From: an uncultured Lachnospiraceae bacterium
GTDB lineage: Bacteria; Bacillota; Clostridia; Lachnospirales; Lachnospiraceae
Direction: 5' to 3'
Assembly: GCA_910587155.1 (NCBI GenBank)
Contig: CAJULA010000002.1
Coordinates: 62,001 to 126,000, forward strand
Length of the DNA stretch: 64,000 nt
Below, in pieces: positions 24,807 to 33,397 of this stretch. Positions within the stretch are counted from its first letter, which is position 1, and every line of letters starts with the position of its first letter. The notes beneath the pieces are model-generated. The model was not told where the DNA came from. It was given only the letters and a program-made list of their open reading frames with translations, and did no database searches. A program made the position numbers and the translations under genes.

Positions 24807-26069
24807 CTAATCGGTAAGCCGGAGTTTTTCCTGCCAGATCTTATGCGTGGCAGGAAAGATCTCCCCGAATCCCATATCCTCCAGTGTCACCGACACATCC
24901 TGCTCTGATTCCATGACCAGTTTCATCCGGATCCTGCTAGCCCGTTCGCTGCGCAGCGGCATATCGTTCAAAATAATCTCCACCTCTTTGCTCCCTTTTC
25001 CCGTCAGAGGTGTGATCACAAGCGTAAAGGAATTGCCGCTTTCCAGGTAAAATTCACACTCTTTCTCTGCCTCATACCAGCTCATGCCCGCATCCAGAAG
25101 CGCATAATAGGAATCCGTGCCGCCCCGCAGCACCCGCATACCCAGATTGGCCTTCAGCGTATCTCTCCCCAGAAATACATGCTGCTTTCCCACCTCTCCC
25201 GGCGACAATCTCTCTCTTGCCCCATAACATGCACCTTTGCTGTAGAGATTATTCCCCCTGAATACCCGTCTGCCCCGGCACAGATAACGGAGAGATTCCT
25301 GATACCAGTCACCCTCAAACCCTTTTCCCACCAGATACACGGAAGAGATGATCCGTCCCTTGCAGCTCTCCTGCAATACCCCCAGCAGTTCCCTGTCTCT
25401 GCTCTCCGGGTCCGGATATGTCTGCTCCTCGATCAGGACAACGACCGGCGTCGTCCGCCTGTTACATTCCATCCGGTACGTCCGCAGCCTGTCCTTCTCA
25501 TATTCACATACAAGGGCCTGCCCCATCCACAGCTCTCTGGGCTGATGAAGCATATACTGGTAAAAACTTTCCCCATAACCCGGAAAATAAACAAGTTTCA
25601 GCGGAAGCTGCATGGCGGAAACTGCCTGCGCCAGCACCTGTGTCATGCGCTGATCCGGATTTTCCACAGTGACAAACAGCGCTTCTATCTGCTCCGGCGA
25701 AGCAACCGGTGCCAGAAGTCCCAGACTCCGCTTCATAAAAAGAGCCAGCAGCGCTACCGGATCAAACGTTTCTTCGCCCACCGCTATCTGCTCTCCGGCC
25801 AATGCCAGCGAAAGCAGCCCCTCCACCGGTATGGCCGTACCGGCCCATGCCATTTCCATCGCCTCCCGGCCATACATCCACTGATTTACGTCCGGCTTTC
25901 TGGCCAGCGCCGTCGGAAAGTCAAACTGCTCTTCCCCCGGTACGACAGATACCGTTTCCGGTTCTTCCTCGTTCATCCGGCAATAACTGATCTGCGAAGT
26001 ATCATCCCCCAGATCAAATCCTACCAATATTTTATTTTTCTTCCCGATCAGACCGCCTAATTCCATCAT
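24807..26069 (-). CDS. DUF5716-family protein with actin/Hsp70-like ATPase N-terminus
   Basis: 420 residues. The start KKNKILVGFDLGDDTSQISYC looks like the phosphate-1 loop of the actin/Hsp70/hexokinase fold (DLG), and later segments are also chaperone-like in layout (FVTVENPDQRMTQVLAQAV; SSVYLVGKGFEGDWYQES, the position of the adenosine loop; SKGACYGA). The C-terminal 120 residues form a beta-rich domain ending SVTLEDMGFGEIFPATHKIW. This matches what I remember of DUF5716, a Lachnospiraceae family, including SKGACY and GFGEIF. It lies 56 bases after the DUF5717 gene. The function is not known. Confidence 0.8.
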   Translation of the reverse strand: MMELGGLIGKKNKILVGFDLGDDTSQISYCRMNEEEPETVSVVPGEEQFDFPTALARKPDVNQWMYGREAMEMAWAGTAIPVEGLLSLALAGEQIAVGEETFDPVALLALFMKRSLGLLAPVASPEQIEALFVTVENPDQRMTQVLAQAVSAMQLPLKLVYFPGYGESFYQYMLHQPRELWMGQALVCEYEKDRLRTYRMECNRRTTPVVVLIEEQTYPDPESRDRELLGVLQESCKGRIISSVYLVGKGFEGDWYQESLRYLCRGRRVFRGNNLYSKGACYGARERLSPGEVGKQHVFLGRDTLKANLGMRVLRGGTDSYYALLDAGMSWYEAEKECEFYLESGNSFTLVITPLTGKGSKEVEIILNDMPLRSERASRIRMKLVMESEQDVSVTLEDMGFGEIFPATHKIWQEKLRLTD

Positions 26070-26125
26070 AGTTTTTAATAACTTCCGTTATTTTATCCTT
26101 TTTCAAAAACACACAGGCTCTATTT

Positions 26126-29100
26126 TTACAGCAGATGAAAGAGCTTTTCCGCGGAAAACTCTGTGCGCAAATATTCCTCCAACACATTTCCGGCCTGCGG
26201 CGCGCTGTCGTCCGGCTGTGAGACGGCATCAAGAAAACGGACCGTCCTGGCGATACGGCTTTTATCCGCCCCTGCTCCGGGCGTCATACCATAAAGCGTT
26301 GCGCTCTGCACCAGCGTCTCCTTTTCTCCGTTTCGTTCCATAATATAATACTCCAGACTTTCTCCGGGAAAAAGCAGGAAATTCGTCGCATAAATCCCGG
26401 GATAACAGCACGGCAACTCTTCCATCCGATATTCGCTCTTTCCCTCGCCACTGCGCAGCATAGCGTGGAGCATCAGGGCATCTGCAGAGTCTGACCTGTA
26501 TTCCACAAAGCCCCTTCCTTCATAAAAGCGTATGCCTGGATACAGTTCCGCAAATTTCATAAATTCCCCCAGAACAATTCCCCGGTTCATAACCAGATCT
26601 TCCAGAAATTTATGCGCTGTCTGTTTTTCTTCTTCCTCCACATCTCTGCCTCCGGCCAAATGCTCCAGCAGGGCAAGTTCACACATAACATCCTCTGTAT
26701 CTTTATGCATGGCTCTGCGCCATAATTCCTTCCAGATAAAATCTGTCGGCTCACGGCCATCCATCACATAGCGGCGGGCAAAATGTACCATGCAGGCATC
26801 CGTAAGCTGCTCCTGAGCCGGATTCCCCATATAGCCGCGAAAAATCTCCATATCGTTTGCCGGATATTCATTGGTAAACAGCATCTGCAGAAGTAAACGC
26901 CCGCAGAGCCTGCCGCTGTCCGTCTCAAACCTTGTGCAGGCGTCCCAGATTTCCTGCAGCTCCCTCATCGTCCCCTCAAAATGCTCTGCCAGATACCATA
27001 ATATCATATCATTATATTTCCCGCTGCAAAAGGCCGACCAGGCGAGCGCCGTCATCACCGGCGATTCCATATATTCAATATAAGGCAAAAGCCTGCTGCA
27101 AAGCCGCATCACTGTTTTGGGTGTCATTTTTTCCGGCCCGTAGAGACGCAGCCAGTCCAGGATCTGGTCATACATACCTCTGAAAAGAAGACATTTGATC
27201 ACTTCATTTCTCTCTCTGCGGCTCATAAACTGCGGCTGCATCTGCACCAGAAACTGATCCAGCCTTTCTGTCTGCTCTGATCTGTCATAGTACTGCAGCA
27301 GCTTCATGCCCAGCTCATTGCGGTAGGCGTCTTCTATCTCATCGCTTTCCCAAAGTCTGATGGCATAGCCGGCATTTTCCTCTTCCACCGCGGTATAACT
27401 TTTGCCGTTTTCACACTGATAGAGCATCACGCCCGTCTGCCCCGCAAAGATATCCTCCCCGCCCGGCGCAACCACCGGCAGCATCTCCTGCGGATAAAAA
27501 AGTGCATTGTCCTCATAATCCACACTGCTCACAAAGCGGCTGCCCATATCTCCTTCAAAAACAAGTGAAAAATCCCTGTCATATACCGGCACATAGGCAA
27601 AGCCATCCACGACCTGGCACGTGATCTCCCCTTTCAGCCTGCCATGGATCACAATCACACGCCGGATCCCCGGTGTAACGATGCGAATCTCGTGAATAAA
27701 CAGACAGGAAGCATATTGTGCCAGCATCTCTGTTCCCACAAACCCTTCCTGAATCAATCGCCGGTACAGGCGGGCAATATCCCCGCTCATATGCCCCATT
27801 TCCAGCTGTGCAGCCAGAAACTTCTCCATATCCGGCAGACAGGTTCTGTACAGCTCCTGATATTCACGGGATTTCCTGACGATATAGGCATACAAAAATG
27901 CCGTCCGCTCATCGGGAAGTTCGCTGCGATAAGAAAAATACCGCAGGGCTGCGGCCGGTATCTCTTTCTCCCTGCCGATATCCACTGACAACATATAATG
28001 CTCATACAGTCTTGTGAGCCACAACTCTTTTTCAATCCCTTTCCGATACCAATGCGCATATTCGGGGCCAATCTTATTCCCTTTGATCAGCAGCGAACAG
28101 ATAGCATGCAGCGTTTCCGGGTCTTTCTTTTTCTGATAGCAGACCTGCAAAATGGCATACATCCGCTCTGAGTACTCCCTGACCCTCTCTGCCAGGTAAT
28201 GAATCTGACTGATGCATTCATTCGTCAGATAATCATATTTTGCCATAAAGTTCAGTGTCTGCATCACAAATGGCGTCATTTTCATCAGAAACGCCGGATG
28301 CTTACGCACCATCCGGGCCGCTTCCATATACCAGATCGGACTGCGACAACCCTTTTCAAACTGCTGTTCCAGAAACAGCCATTTCCGGGAGAGACTTCTG
28401 GCAAACTCTCCGTCGAGATATAAAAGCAGCCAGGCTGCCTGCCAGTTTGTCTGGTCATTGTAATAAACACGGCGGATTTCTTCCGTCACTGCCCTGATAT
28501 AATTCTCATCCCGGCTGACCAGGGAGGTCAGATAAAGGTAATAACAGGAGATCTCCGGTCTGGTTTCCTCCGGCACGATCCCTGCGGAAGCCTGCTCCAG
28601 TACCCCTTTTGCCTCGCTCCGGCGCTGCCTTGTCAGCAGTATATGCGCACGGAAAAGAAGCGGAAGCGGATTCCCCGCCTCGGCCGCTCCCATGCCCTGC
28701 ACAATCTGTTCCATCTCCGTCAGCCAGTCCTGACGGGTCATCTTTCCCATGCCGAAAAGAAGGTAACAGCGGTAAAATTCCAGGATTCTTTTCTTTCTGC
28801 TCAGTCTTCCCCTGCCAGCCGCCACGTCCGCATGATTGACATAGACAGGAATTTCCAGAGAGACATATTCGTTGCGAAACCGTACCTTTCCGTAATTGCA
28901 GCCCATGTGCAGGGCATGTTTGAAAATAAGAAGAGGACAGGCACATTGATTCCCCAGAAAGTCATCATCGGTAAGAGAAGATTTCTCTGATTCCAGAAAT
29001 TCCCCTTCCACTTCCACAGACAGATTCGTATAGCCCCAGCCGCTCTTCGTCAGCACAATCACTTCCCTGGCGATATCTTCCGGACAGGAGACAAGCAGTT

Positions 29101-29716
29101 CTTCCCTGTCCGGCTGATACGTAATCAGCTGCTTCTTACGGATCCAGACCAGAAATTCCTCAACCTTCTGTTCCTTGTGCGGCGGCCTGCAAAACGCGCG
29201 GTATACATTCAGATACTGTCTGTCATTTCCGGTCAGAATTTTGGCAAAGTCAGGATCATAAAATACCCGCACCGCTTCCTGCCAGCTTGTCCGGGCCAGA
29301 TTGGCAAAATGAAACAGATTCTTCATCTGTCCAAGTGAAGTCTCAAATATTTTGGGGGTGATTCTGACCACATAAGGCAGGGTATATTCCCCCTGACTGG
29401 AGATCACTTTAAACTCGCCCCGAACCAAATCCCCTTCGTCCAGCCCCCAGCTGTCGAAACGATACAAAACCTCCACGGGATTGCCGTTAAAATGCGGCAA
29501 AAGACAATGCATGCGGACATCTCCGGTCAGAACAGTCCCCATCAGAGGGAGCCCCTCCTGCCCCGTGACCAGAAAACTCCCCTCCACACTTTCTCCTGCC
29601 CGCACAGAAAACGCGATCTCAAGGCATGAAAAAGAAAGGGAGCCCTCCCGGTAAACGGATCTTCCCTCCAGTGCTTTTGCAATTTTTTCTCTTTTGTCCA
29701 TACGATCCGTTGCCAT
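26126..29716 (-). CDS. DUF5717-family giant protein, unknown function
   Basis: About 1196 residues, soluble, no signal peptide. Residues about 20-120 look like beta-sandwich repeats (SFSCLEIAFSVRAGESVEGS, then MGTVLTGDVRMHC). The middle, about 290-700, is an alpha-solenoid rich in paired helices. Beta-rich segments return (GMRRVIVIHGRLKGEITCQV-like, about 700-830), then another helical region and a C-terminal beta domain (YCMEELPCCYPGIYATN-like). The pairing with DUF5716 and the length agree with DUF5717. Start: GTG 29719 and ATG 29716 follow AAGAAGAA; ATG 29701 is also possible. It is the first gene of the four-gene cluster, divergent from the aminotransferase gene. Confidence 0.78.
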   Translation of the reverse strand: MATDRMDKREKIAKALEGRSVYREGSLSFSCLEIAFSVRAGESVEGSFLVTGQEGLPLMGTVLTGDVRMHCLLPHFNGNPVEVLYRFDSWGLDEGDLVRGEFKVISSQGEYTLPYVVRITPKIFETSLGQMKNLFHFANLARTSWQEAVRVFYDPDFAKILTGNDRQYLNVYRAFCRPPHKEQKVEEFLVWIRKKQLITYQPDREELLVSCPEDIAREVIVLTKSGWGYTNLSVEVEGEFLESEKSSLTDDDFLGNQCACPLLIFKHALHMGCNYGKVRFRNEYVSLEIPVYVNHADVAAGRGRLSRKKRILEFYRCYLLFGMGKMTRQDWLTEMEQIVQGMGAAEAGNPLPLLFRAHILLTRQRRSEAKGVLEQASAGIVPEETRPEISCYYLYLTSLVSRDENYIRAVTEEIRRVYYNDQTNWQAAWLLLYLDGEFARSLSRKWLFLEQQFEKGCRSPIWYMEAARMVRKHPAFLMKMTPFVMQTLNFMAKYDYLTNECISQIHYLAERVREYSERMYAILQVCYQKKKDPETLHAICSLLIKGNKIGPEYAHWYRKGIEKELWLTRLYEHYMLSVDIGREKEIPAAALRYFSYRSELPDERTAFLYAYIVRKSREYQELYRTCLPDMEKFLAAQLEMGHMSGDIARLYRRLIQEGFVGTEMLAQYASCLFIHEIRIVTPGIRRVIVIHGRLKGEITCQVVDGFAYVPVYDRDFSLVFEGDMGSRFVSSVDYEDNALFYPQEMLPVVAPGGEDIFAGQTGVMLYQCENGKSYTAVEEENAGYAIRLWESDEIEDAYRNELGMKLLQYYDRSEQTERLDQFLVQMQPQFMSRRERNEVIKCLLFRGMYDQILDWLRLYGPEKMTPKTVMRLCSRLLPYIEYMESPVMTALAWSAFCSGKYNDMILWYLAEHFEGTMRELQEIWDACTRFETDSGRLCGRLLLQMLFTNEYPANDMEIFRGYMGNPAQEQLTDACMVHFARRYVMDGREPTDFIWKELWRRAMHKDTEDVMCELALLEHLAGGRDVEEEEKQTAHKFLEDLVMNRGIVLGEFMKFAELYPGIRFYEGRGFVEYRSDSADALMLHAMLRSGEGKSEYRMEELPCCYPGIYATNFLLFPGESLEYYIMERNGEKETLVQSATLYGMTPGAGADKSRIARTVRFLDAVSQPDDSAPQAGNVLEEYLRTEFSAEKLFHLL

Positions 29717-29725
29717 CACTTCTTC

Positions 29726-29753
29726 TTGCTTTTTCCGCGGTGTGTACTATAAT
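29726..29753 (+). promoter_or_regulatory. Probable promoter of the CobD/HisC-like gene
   Basis: TTGCTT (29726-29731) and a perfect TATAAT (29748-29753) with a 16-base spacer, about 70 bases before the ATG at 29821. It lies between the divergent DUF5717 and aminotransferase genes. Confidence 0.5.
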
Positions 29754-29820
29754 AGTAGATAATATTAAGTACTTTTATTATAACATGACTATGACACGAA
29801 ATTCAAGAATGGAGAAAGAA

Positions 29821-30918
29821 ATGGCAGAACCTGTGCAGAATTTTCATGGAAGTGATCTGGAACAGATTGAAAAATATTACGGAATCCGAAAAGAAGATAT
29901 CATCCGTTTTGGCGCCAATGTCAATCCGCTCGGATTGTCCGAAACATTTTGCCGGAAAATGGCCCAAAGACTGGATGTAATCACTTCTTATCCTGACCGG
30001 GACTATCAGAAACTGCGGGAGGCAATCGGCTGTTACTGCGGTGCGGACGCTTCCTTTGTCCTTGTGGGAAACGGTTCCACAGAGCTGCTCTCCCTGTTCA
30101 TCCGCCTCAGTCGCCCGGGTGCGGCACTTATCCTGGGGCCCACATATTCCGAATACGAAAGGGAACTTTCGCTGGCAGGCAGGACCTTTACCTATTTTAA
30201 CCTGAACGAAACGGAAGATTTTATTCTGGACGAAAACAAACTGGCAGAAAGACTAAGCAGCGAGATCAGTCTCCTCATCCTCTGCAATCCCAACAATCCC
30301 ACTTCTTCCGCAATCAGCATCCGGCAGATGGAAGCTGTCATAAAAGCCTGCAGAAACTATGATATTCTGGTCATGGTCGATGAGACATATGTGGAATTTT
30401 CTCCTGATTATGAACAGACCTCTTCCATGCCGCTTACTGCTCTGTACGAAAATCTGGTCGTCATCCGGGGTGTCTCCAAATTTTTTGCCGCCCCCGGCCT
30501 GCGCCTGGGCTATGCCGTCACCGGCAGTGCCGTACTCCTGCAGCACGCCCGCAAATGGCAGAATCCATGGAGTGTCAGCAGCCTGGCAGATACGGCCGGT
30601 CAGCTGCTCTTCTCGGATTCCGAACATATCCGGAAAACAAAAGAACTGATCGGCGGCGAGCGCCAACGCATGTGGGAGATTTTCTCCTCCATGGACGGCA
30701 TCAAAGTATATCGTCCTCAGGCAAATTTCATGCTGGCCCGCATTGTAAAAGAGGGCCTTTCCAGCACCGGGCTGTTCGAAATGGCCATCCGGCGGGGGCT
30801 GATGATCCGGGACTGCTCTTCTTTCTTCGCCCCCGACCACACCTATTTCCGGTTCTGCTTTATGATGCCGGAGGATAATCAGAAACTGGCCGACTGCGTC
30901 GAAGAATATCTGCGCTGA
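29821..30918 (+). CDS. PLP-dependent aminotransferase, CobD/HisC-like
   Basis: 365 residues, fold-type I aminotransferase. The N-terminal RFGANVNPLGLSETF is closer to L-threonine-O-3-phosphate decarboxylase (CobD, FSxNxNPLG) than to HisC (SxNENPxG). ILCNPNNPTSSAIS and VMVDETYVEFSPD are cofactor-site blocks, and the PLP lysine is in RGVSKFFAAPGLRLGYAV. I chose the ATG at 29821 because GGAG lies 6 bases upstream; the frame is open further 5' but lacks a comparable site. A CobD role would supply aminopropanol phosphate for the cobalamin lower loop, fitting the cobalamin genes elsewhere in the window. Histidinol-phosphate or another aminotransferase activity remains possible. Confidence 0.75.
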   Translation: MAEPVQNFHGSDLEQIEKYYGIRKEDIIRFGANVNPLGLSETFCRKMAQRLDVITSYPDRDYQKLREAIGCYCGADASFVLVGNGSTELLSLFIRLSRPGAALILGPTYSEYERELSLAGRTFTYFNLNETEDFILDENKLAERLSSEISLLILCNPNNPTSSAISIRQMEAVIKACRNYDILVMVDETYVEFSPDYEQTSSMPLTALYENLVVIRGVSKFFAAPGLRLGYAVTGSAVLLQHARKWQNPWSVSSLADTAGQLLFSDSEHIRKTKELIGGERQRMWEIFSSMDGIKVYRPQANFMLARIVKEGLSSTGLFEMAIRRGLMIRDCSSFFAPDHTYFRFCFMMPEDNQKLADCVEEYLR

Positions 30919-30920
30919 TA

Positions 30921-31244
30921 TTATCTGACGCGGTGCCAATTTCTTTCCATATCCCAGTCTGTGTCCCAACCGTCAAGTTCTTTCCACTTAAATGCCTCTC
31001 TGAAATCATGATAACAGGTTTCACAAATGCAACAGGACAGATCATGTGGAAGAAACCACCTCTGATGCGGGCTGTCACAAACCGGTTTCAGGCAAACTTC
31101 ACAGCTTGTAAGATATGGCGCATTTCTGAAGATTTCCTCTCCGTCAGTCGGATTCAATGCCGCCTCTTTCAGCCGTCTGACGTGATCCGGTAACGCATCC
31201 CTGTCATCTGCCGTATCCGCCCCATCCTTTCTTAATTCCTCCAT
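30921..31244 (-). CDS. Small Cys-rich (probable zinc-binding) protein
   Basis: About 107 residues from the ATG at 31244 (MEELRKDGADTADDRDALPD), preceded by AAAGGGGA. The central region has paired cysteines, CEVCLKPVCDSP and CCICETCYHDF, with a His between, suggesting a treble-clef or similar zinc fold. The C-terminus is Trp-rich (FKWKELDGWDTDWDMERNWH). It is convergent with the aminotransferase gene and ends 3 bases from it. I do not recognise a family. An in-frame start at 31310 is possible but has no ribosome-binding site. Confidence 0.65.
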   Translation of the reverse strand: MEELRKDGADTADDRDALPDHVRRLKEAALNPTDGEEIFRNAPYLTSCEVCLKPVCDSPHQRWFLPHDLSCCICETCYHDFREAFKWKELDGWDTDWDMERNWHRVR

Positions 31245-31316
31245 GGCATTCGTCCCCTTTCCCGTGCATGGTCTTATTTTGATGATAACAAAATCTTCTG
31301 ATTTCCGCAAATACTC

Positions 31317-31365
31317 TTGACATTTTACCGATTTGGTGTATTATTGTATTAATCACTTAGTACAA
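31317..31365 (+). promoter_or_regulatory. Promoter and likely operator of the gntR-ABC operon
   Basis: TTGACA (31317-31322) and TATTAT (31339-31344) with a 16-base spacer form a good promoter 44 bases before the regulator ATG. TTGTA at 31344 and its complement TACAA at 31361 form an inverted repeat just past the -10 box, the position expected for autorepression by the YtrA-type regulator that follows. Confidence 0.6.
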
Positions 31366-31387
31366 CGATACAGAAAGGAAGGATGCC

Positions 31388-31753
31388 ATGACATGGAAAC
31401 TGGATTCAGACAGACCCATTTATGCGCAGCTGCTGGAGCTGATACAGATGCGGATCATATCCGGCCATTATCCGGCCGGCAGCAGGCTGCCCAGTGTCAG
31501 GGAACTGGCTGCGGAAGCCGGCGTCAACCCTAACACGATGCAGAAGGCCTTTTCTGAGCTGGAACGAAACGGTCTGATATGGACCCAGCGAACCGCCGGG
31601 CGTTTTGTCACACAGGACAAAGAACTGATCGAATGTCTCCGACAGTCGCTGGCAAAAAAGCATCTGCATCAATTCTTTCACAACATGAGGCAGCTCGGGT
31701 ATGAAAGCGAGGAAATTCTGTCTTTCCTGAAGGCAGAATATGAGGAGGGATAA
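31388..31753 (+). CDS. GntR-family regulator, YtrA subfamily
   Basis: 121 residues. An N-terminal winged helix (PIYAQLLELIQMRIISGHYP, SRLPSVRELAAEAGVNPNTM, FSELERNGLIWTQRTAGRFV) is followed only by a short helical tail, which is the YtrA subfamily layout. These usually repress an operon with ABC exporter genes, and here an ATPase and a permease gene follow at once. The stop lies next to the ATPase ribosome-binding site, so translation is coupled. The signal is probably a cell-wall or envelope-active compound, by analogy only. Confidence 0.92.
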   Translation: MTWKLDSDRPIYAQLLELIQMRIISGHYPAGSRLPSVRELAAEAGVNPNTMQKAFSELERNGLIWTQRTAGRFVTQDKELIECLRQSLAKKHLHQFFHNMRQLGYESEEILSFLKAEYEEG

Positions 31754-31754
31754 C

Positions 31755-32459
31755 ATGAGTTATTTATTGGAAGCAAACGGACTATACAAATATTATGGCA
31801 GAAAGAAACAGCCCGCACTGAACGGATTGTCGCTGGTCATTCCCAGGGGGCGCATAACCGGGCTGCTGGGGCCAAACGGCAGCGGCAAGACTACCTTCAT
31901 CAAGCTGATTAACGGCCTGCTCACTCCCACTTCCGGCACCCTTACGATTGACGGTCAGGCTCCCGGAACCGGCACCAGAGAACTGATCTCCTATCTCCCG
32001 GAACGCACCTTTCTCCAGAGTTCCATGAGGGTATCCGAGCTAGTCACATTTTTTTCTGACTTTTACGCCGGTTTTTCCACCGAGAAGGCAAATCGTATGC
32101 TTTCTTCTCTGGATATTGATCCGGGGGCCAGACTCAAGACGCTTTCCAAGGGCACACGTGAAAAAGTACAGCTTATCCTGGTGATGAGCCGGGATGCCAG
32201 ACTGTATATTCTGGACGAGCCGATCGCCGGTGTCGATCCGGCTGCCCGGGATTACATCCTGAAAACGATTGTAGCCAACTACAACGAACAGGCTACCGTC
32301 CTGATTTCCACCCATCTGATCTCTGACGTGGAAAATCTTCTGGATGACGTGATTTTTATCCGGGACGGCAATGTCCTTTTATACGCCCCGGCAGAACAGT
32401 TGCGTGAAGAAAAGGGAAAGTCTTTGGATACTTATTTCAGGGAGGTGTTCTCATGTTGA
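31755..32459 (+). CDS. ABC transporter ATP-binding protein
   Basis: About 234 residues from the ATG at 31755; the ATG at 31740 lies in the GGAGGG ribosome-binding site and is not used. Walker A is GLLGPNGSGKTTFIKL, the signature-like stretch is LKTLSKGTREKVQLILVMS, Walker B is LYILDEPIAGVDPAA and the switch is ISTHLISD. The signature LSKGTREK differs from LSGGQ in the way typical of YtrB/NatA-type exporters with a small permease. It pairs with the permease encoded just downstream and is regulated by the upstream GntR protein. Confidence 0.93.
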   Translation: MSYLLEANGLYKYYGRKKQPALNGLSLVIPRGRITGLLGPNGSGKTTFIKLINGLLTPTSGTLTIDGQAPGTGTRELISYLPERTFLQSSMRVSELVTFFSDFYAGFSTEKANRMLSSLDIDPGARLKTLSKGTREKVQLILVMSRDARLYILDEPIAGVDPAARDYILKTIVANYNEQATVLISTHLISDVENLLDDVIFIRDGNVLLYAPAEQLREEKGKSLDTYFREVFSC

Positions 32460-33259
32460 AAAATCTGATCAAATATGAATGGAAGGCAATCTGGAGAGTG
32501 CTCCTTATCATCAATAGCTTCACCATGCTGACCACACTGATCGGTCTTGCGGCCATGCATGCGCTGGATGGAGCATATGGGAGAAGTATCAATGTGATCT
32601 GTTCGCTTATTTTCATACTGTATTATGTAACCATTATCGGTGTATCCTTTGCCATGTCCATCTATGTGGGCATCCGTTTCTATAAAAATCTTTATACCGA
32701 TGAAGGCTATCTGATGCACACCCTGCCGGTTACCAAACGTCAGCTTGTGATTTCCAAGCTGCTGGTTCACAGTTTTTGTCTGCTTATCACGGAGATCATC
32801 GTACTGGTCAGTATCGCCGTACTGCTTTTTCCCCTGCTTGCCATACTGCTCGGCGAACCGGATCTCTTTCTGACATCCCTTCTGCGTGATATGAAGGAAA
32901 TGATGCAAACCACCGGGCTGTCTGTCACCGCCATGGTTGTGAGCGGGACTGTTTCCGCTGTCATTGGAATGTTCAGCGGTGTCCTGTCTATCTATTGTGC
33001 CATCACTCTGGGGCAGACCTTCCGGGGCCACAAGGTCATGGGCGCCATTCTGTGCTATATTGGCCTTTACTGTCTGATGCAGTCCGTTTCCAGTGTATTT
33101 CTTATGCCGCAGATGAGCCTGCTCGGGGTTTCCGATTTCAATCCCATGGTCTATGTCATGCACGCCATTACCACGACTTCCATCATCAGTATGTTCTTTG
33201 GTATCATATGTTATTGTATTACACTTTATATGATGAATCATAAATTAAATCTGGATTAG
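32453..33259 (+). CDS. ABC transporter permease
   Basis: 268 residues with six hydrophobic helices. It begins MLKNLIKYEWKAIWRVLLII, a typical start of ABC-2-type permeases encoded beside YtrB-like ATPases, and contains FYKNLYTDEGYLMHTLPVTK, which is common in this family. It overlaps the ATPase gene by 7 bases and has GGGAGG upstream. The stop codon TAG lies within the left end of a palindromic repeat (33256-33290). The substrate is unknown. Confidence 0.9.
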   Translation: MLKNLIKYEWKAIWRVLLIINSFTMLTTLIGLAAMHALDGAYGRSINVICSLIFILYYVTIIGVSFAMSIYVGIRFYKNLYTDEGYLMHTLPVTKRQLVISKLLVHSFCLLITEIIVLVSIAVLLFPLLAILLGEPDLFLTSLLRDMKEMMQTTGLSVTAMVVSGTVSAVIGMFSGVLSIYCAITLGQTFRGHKVMGAILCYIGLYCLMQSVSSVFLMPQMSLLGVSDFNPMVYVMHAITTTSIISMFFGIICYCITLYMMNHKLNLD

Positions 33260-33290
33260 AGAAACGCTGATTTAATCAGCACTTCCTTAG
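33256..33290. repeat. Short palindromic repeat copy
   Basis: A 35-base near-palindrome starting TTAGAGAAACGCTGAT and ending ATCAGCACTTCCTTAG. It corresponds to the two ends of the element at 22345-22488 joined without the internal part. The sequence after it (CACAAGC, then GTCGGTGCTGACT near 33330) partly matches what follows the copy at 63792. Its left edge contains the stop codon of the ABC permease gene. Confidence 0.7.
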
Positions 33291-33358
33291 ACACAAGCTG
33301 CGGAGTAGGTAGTCTGCGCTCCGCTTCGGTCGGTGCTGACTATGGGCACCGATCTCAT

Positions 33359-33391
33359 ACCTCTGCATATGATAACAAAAAATGCAGAGGT
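33359..33391 (+). promoter_or_regulatory. Hairpin covering the ribosome-binding site of the SpoIID-like gene
   Basis: ACCTCTGCAT (33359-33368) is complementary to ATGCAGAGGT (33382-33391). The 3' arm contains the only Shine-Dalgarno-like sequence, AGAGG, 7 bases before the ATG at 33398. In the folded RNA the ribosome-binding site would be hidden, which suggests translational control, possibly by RNA structure or temperature. A degenerate terminator is the alternative, but there is no proper T-run. Confidence 0.55.
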
Positions 33392-33397
33392 ATTCTT

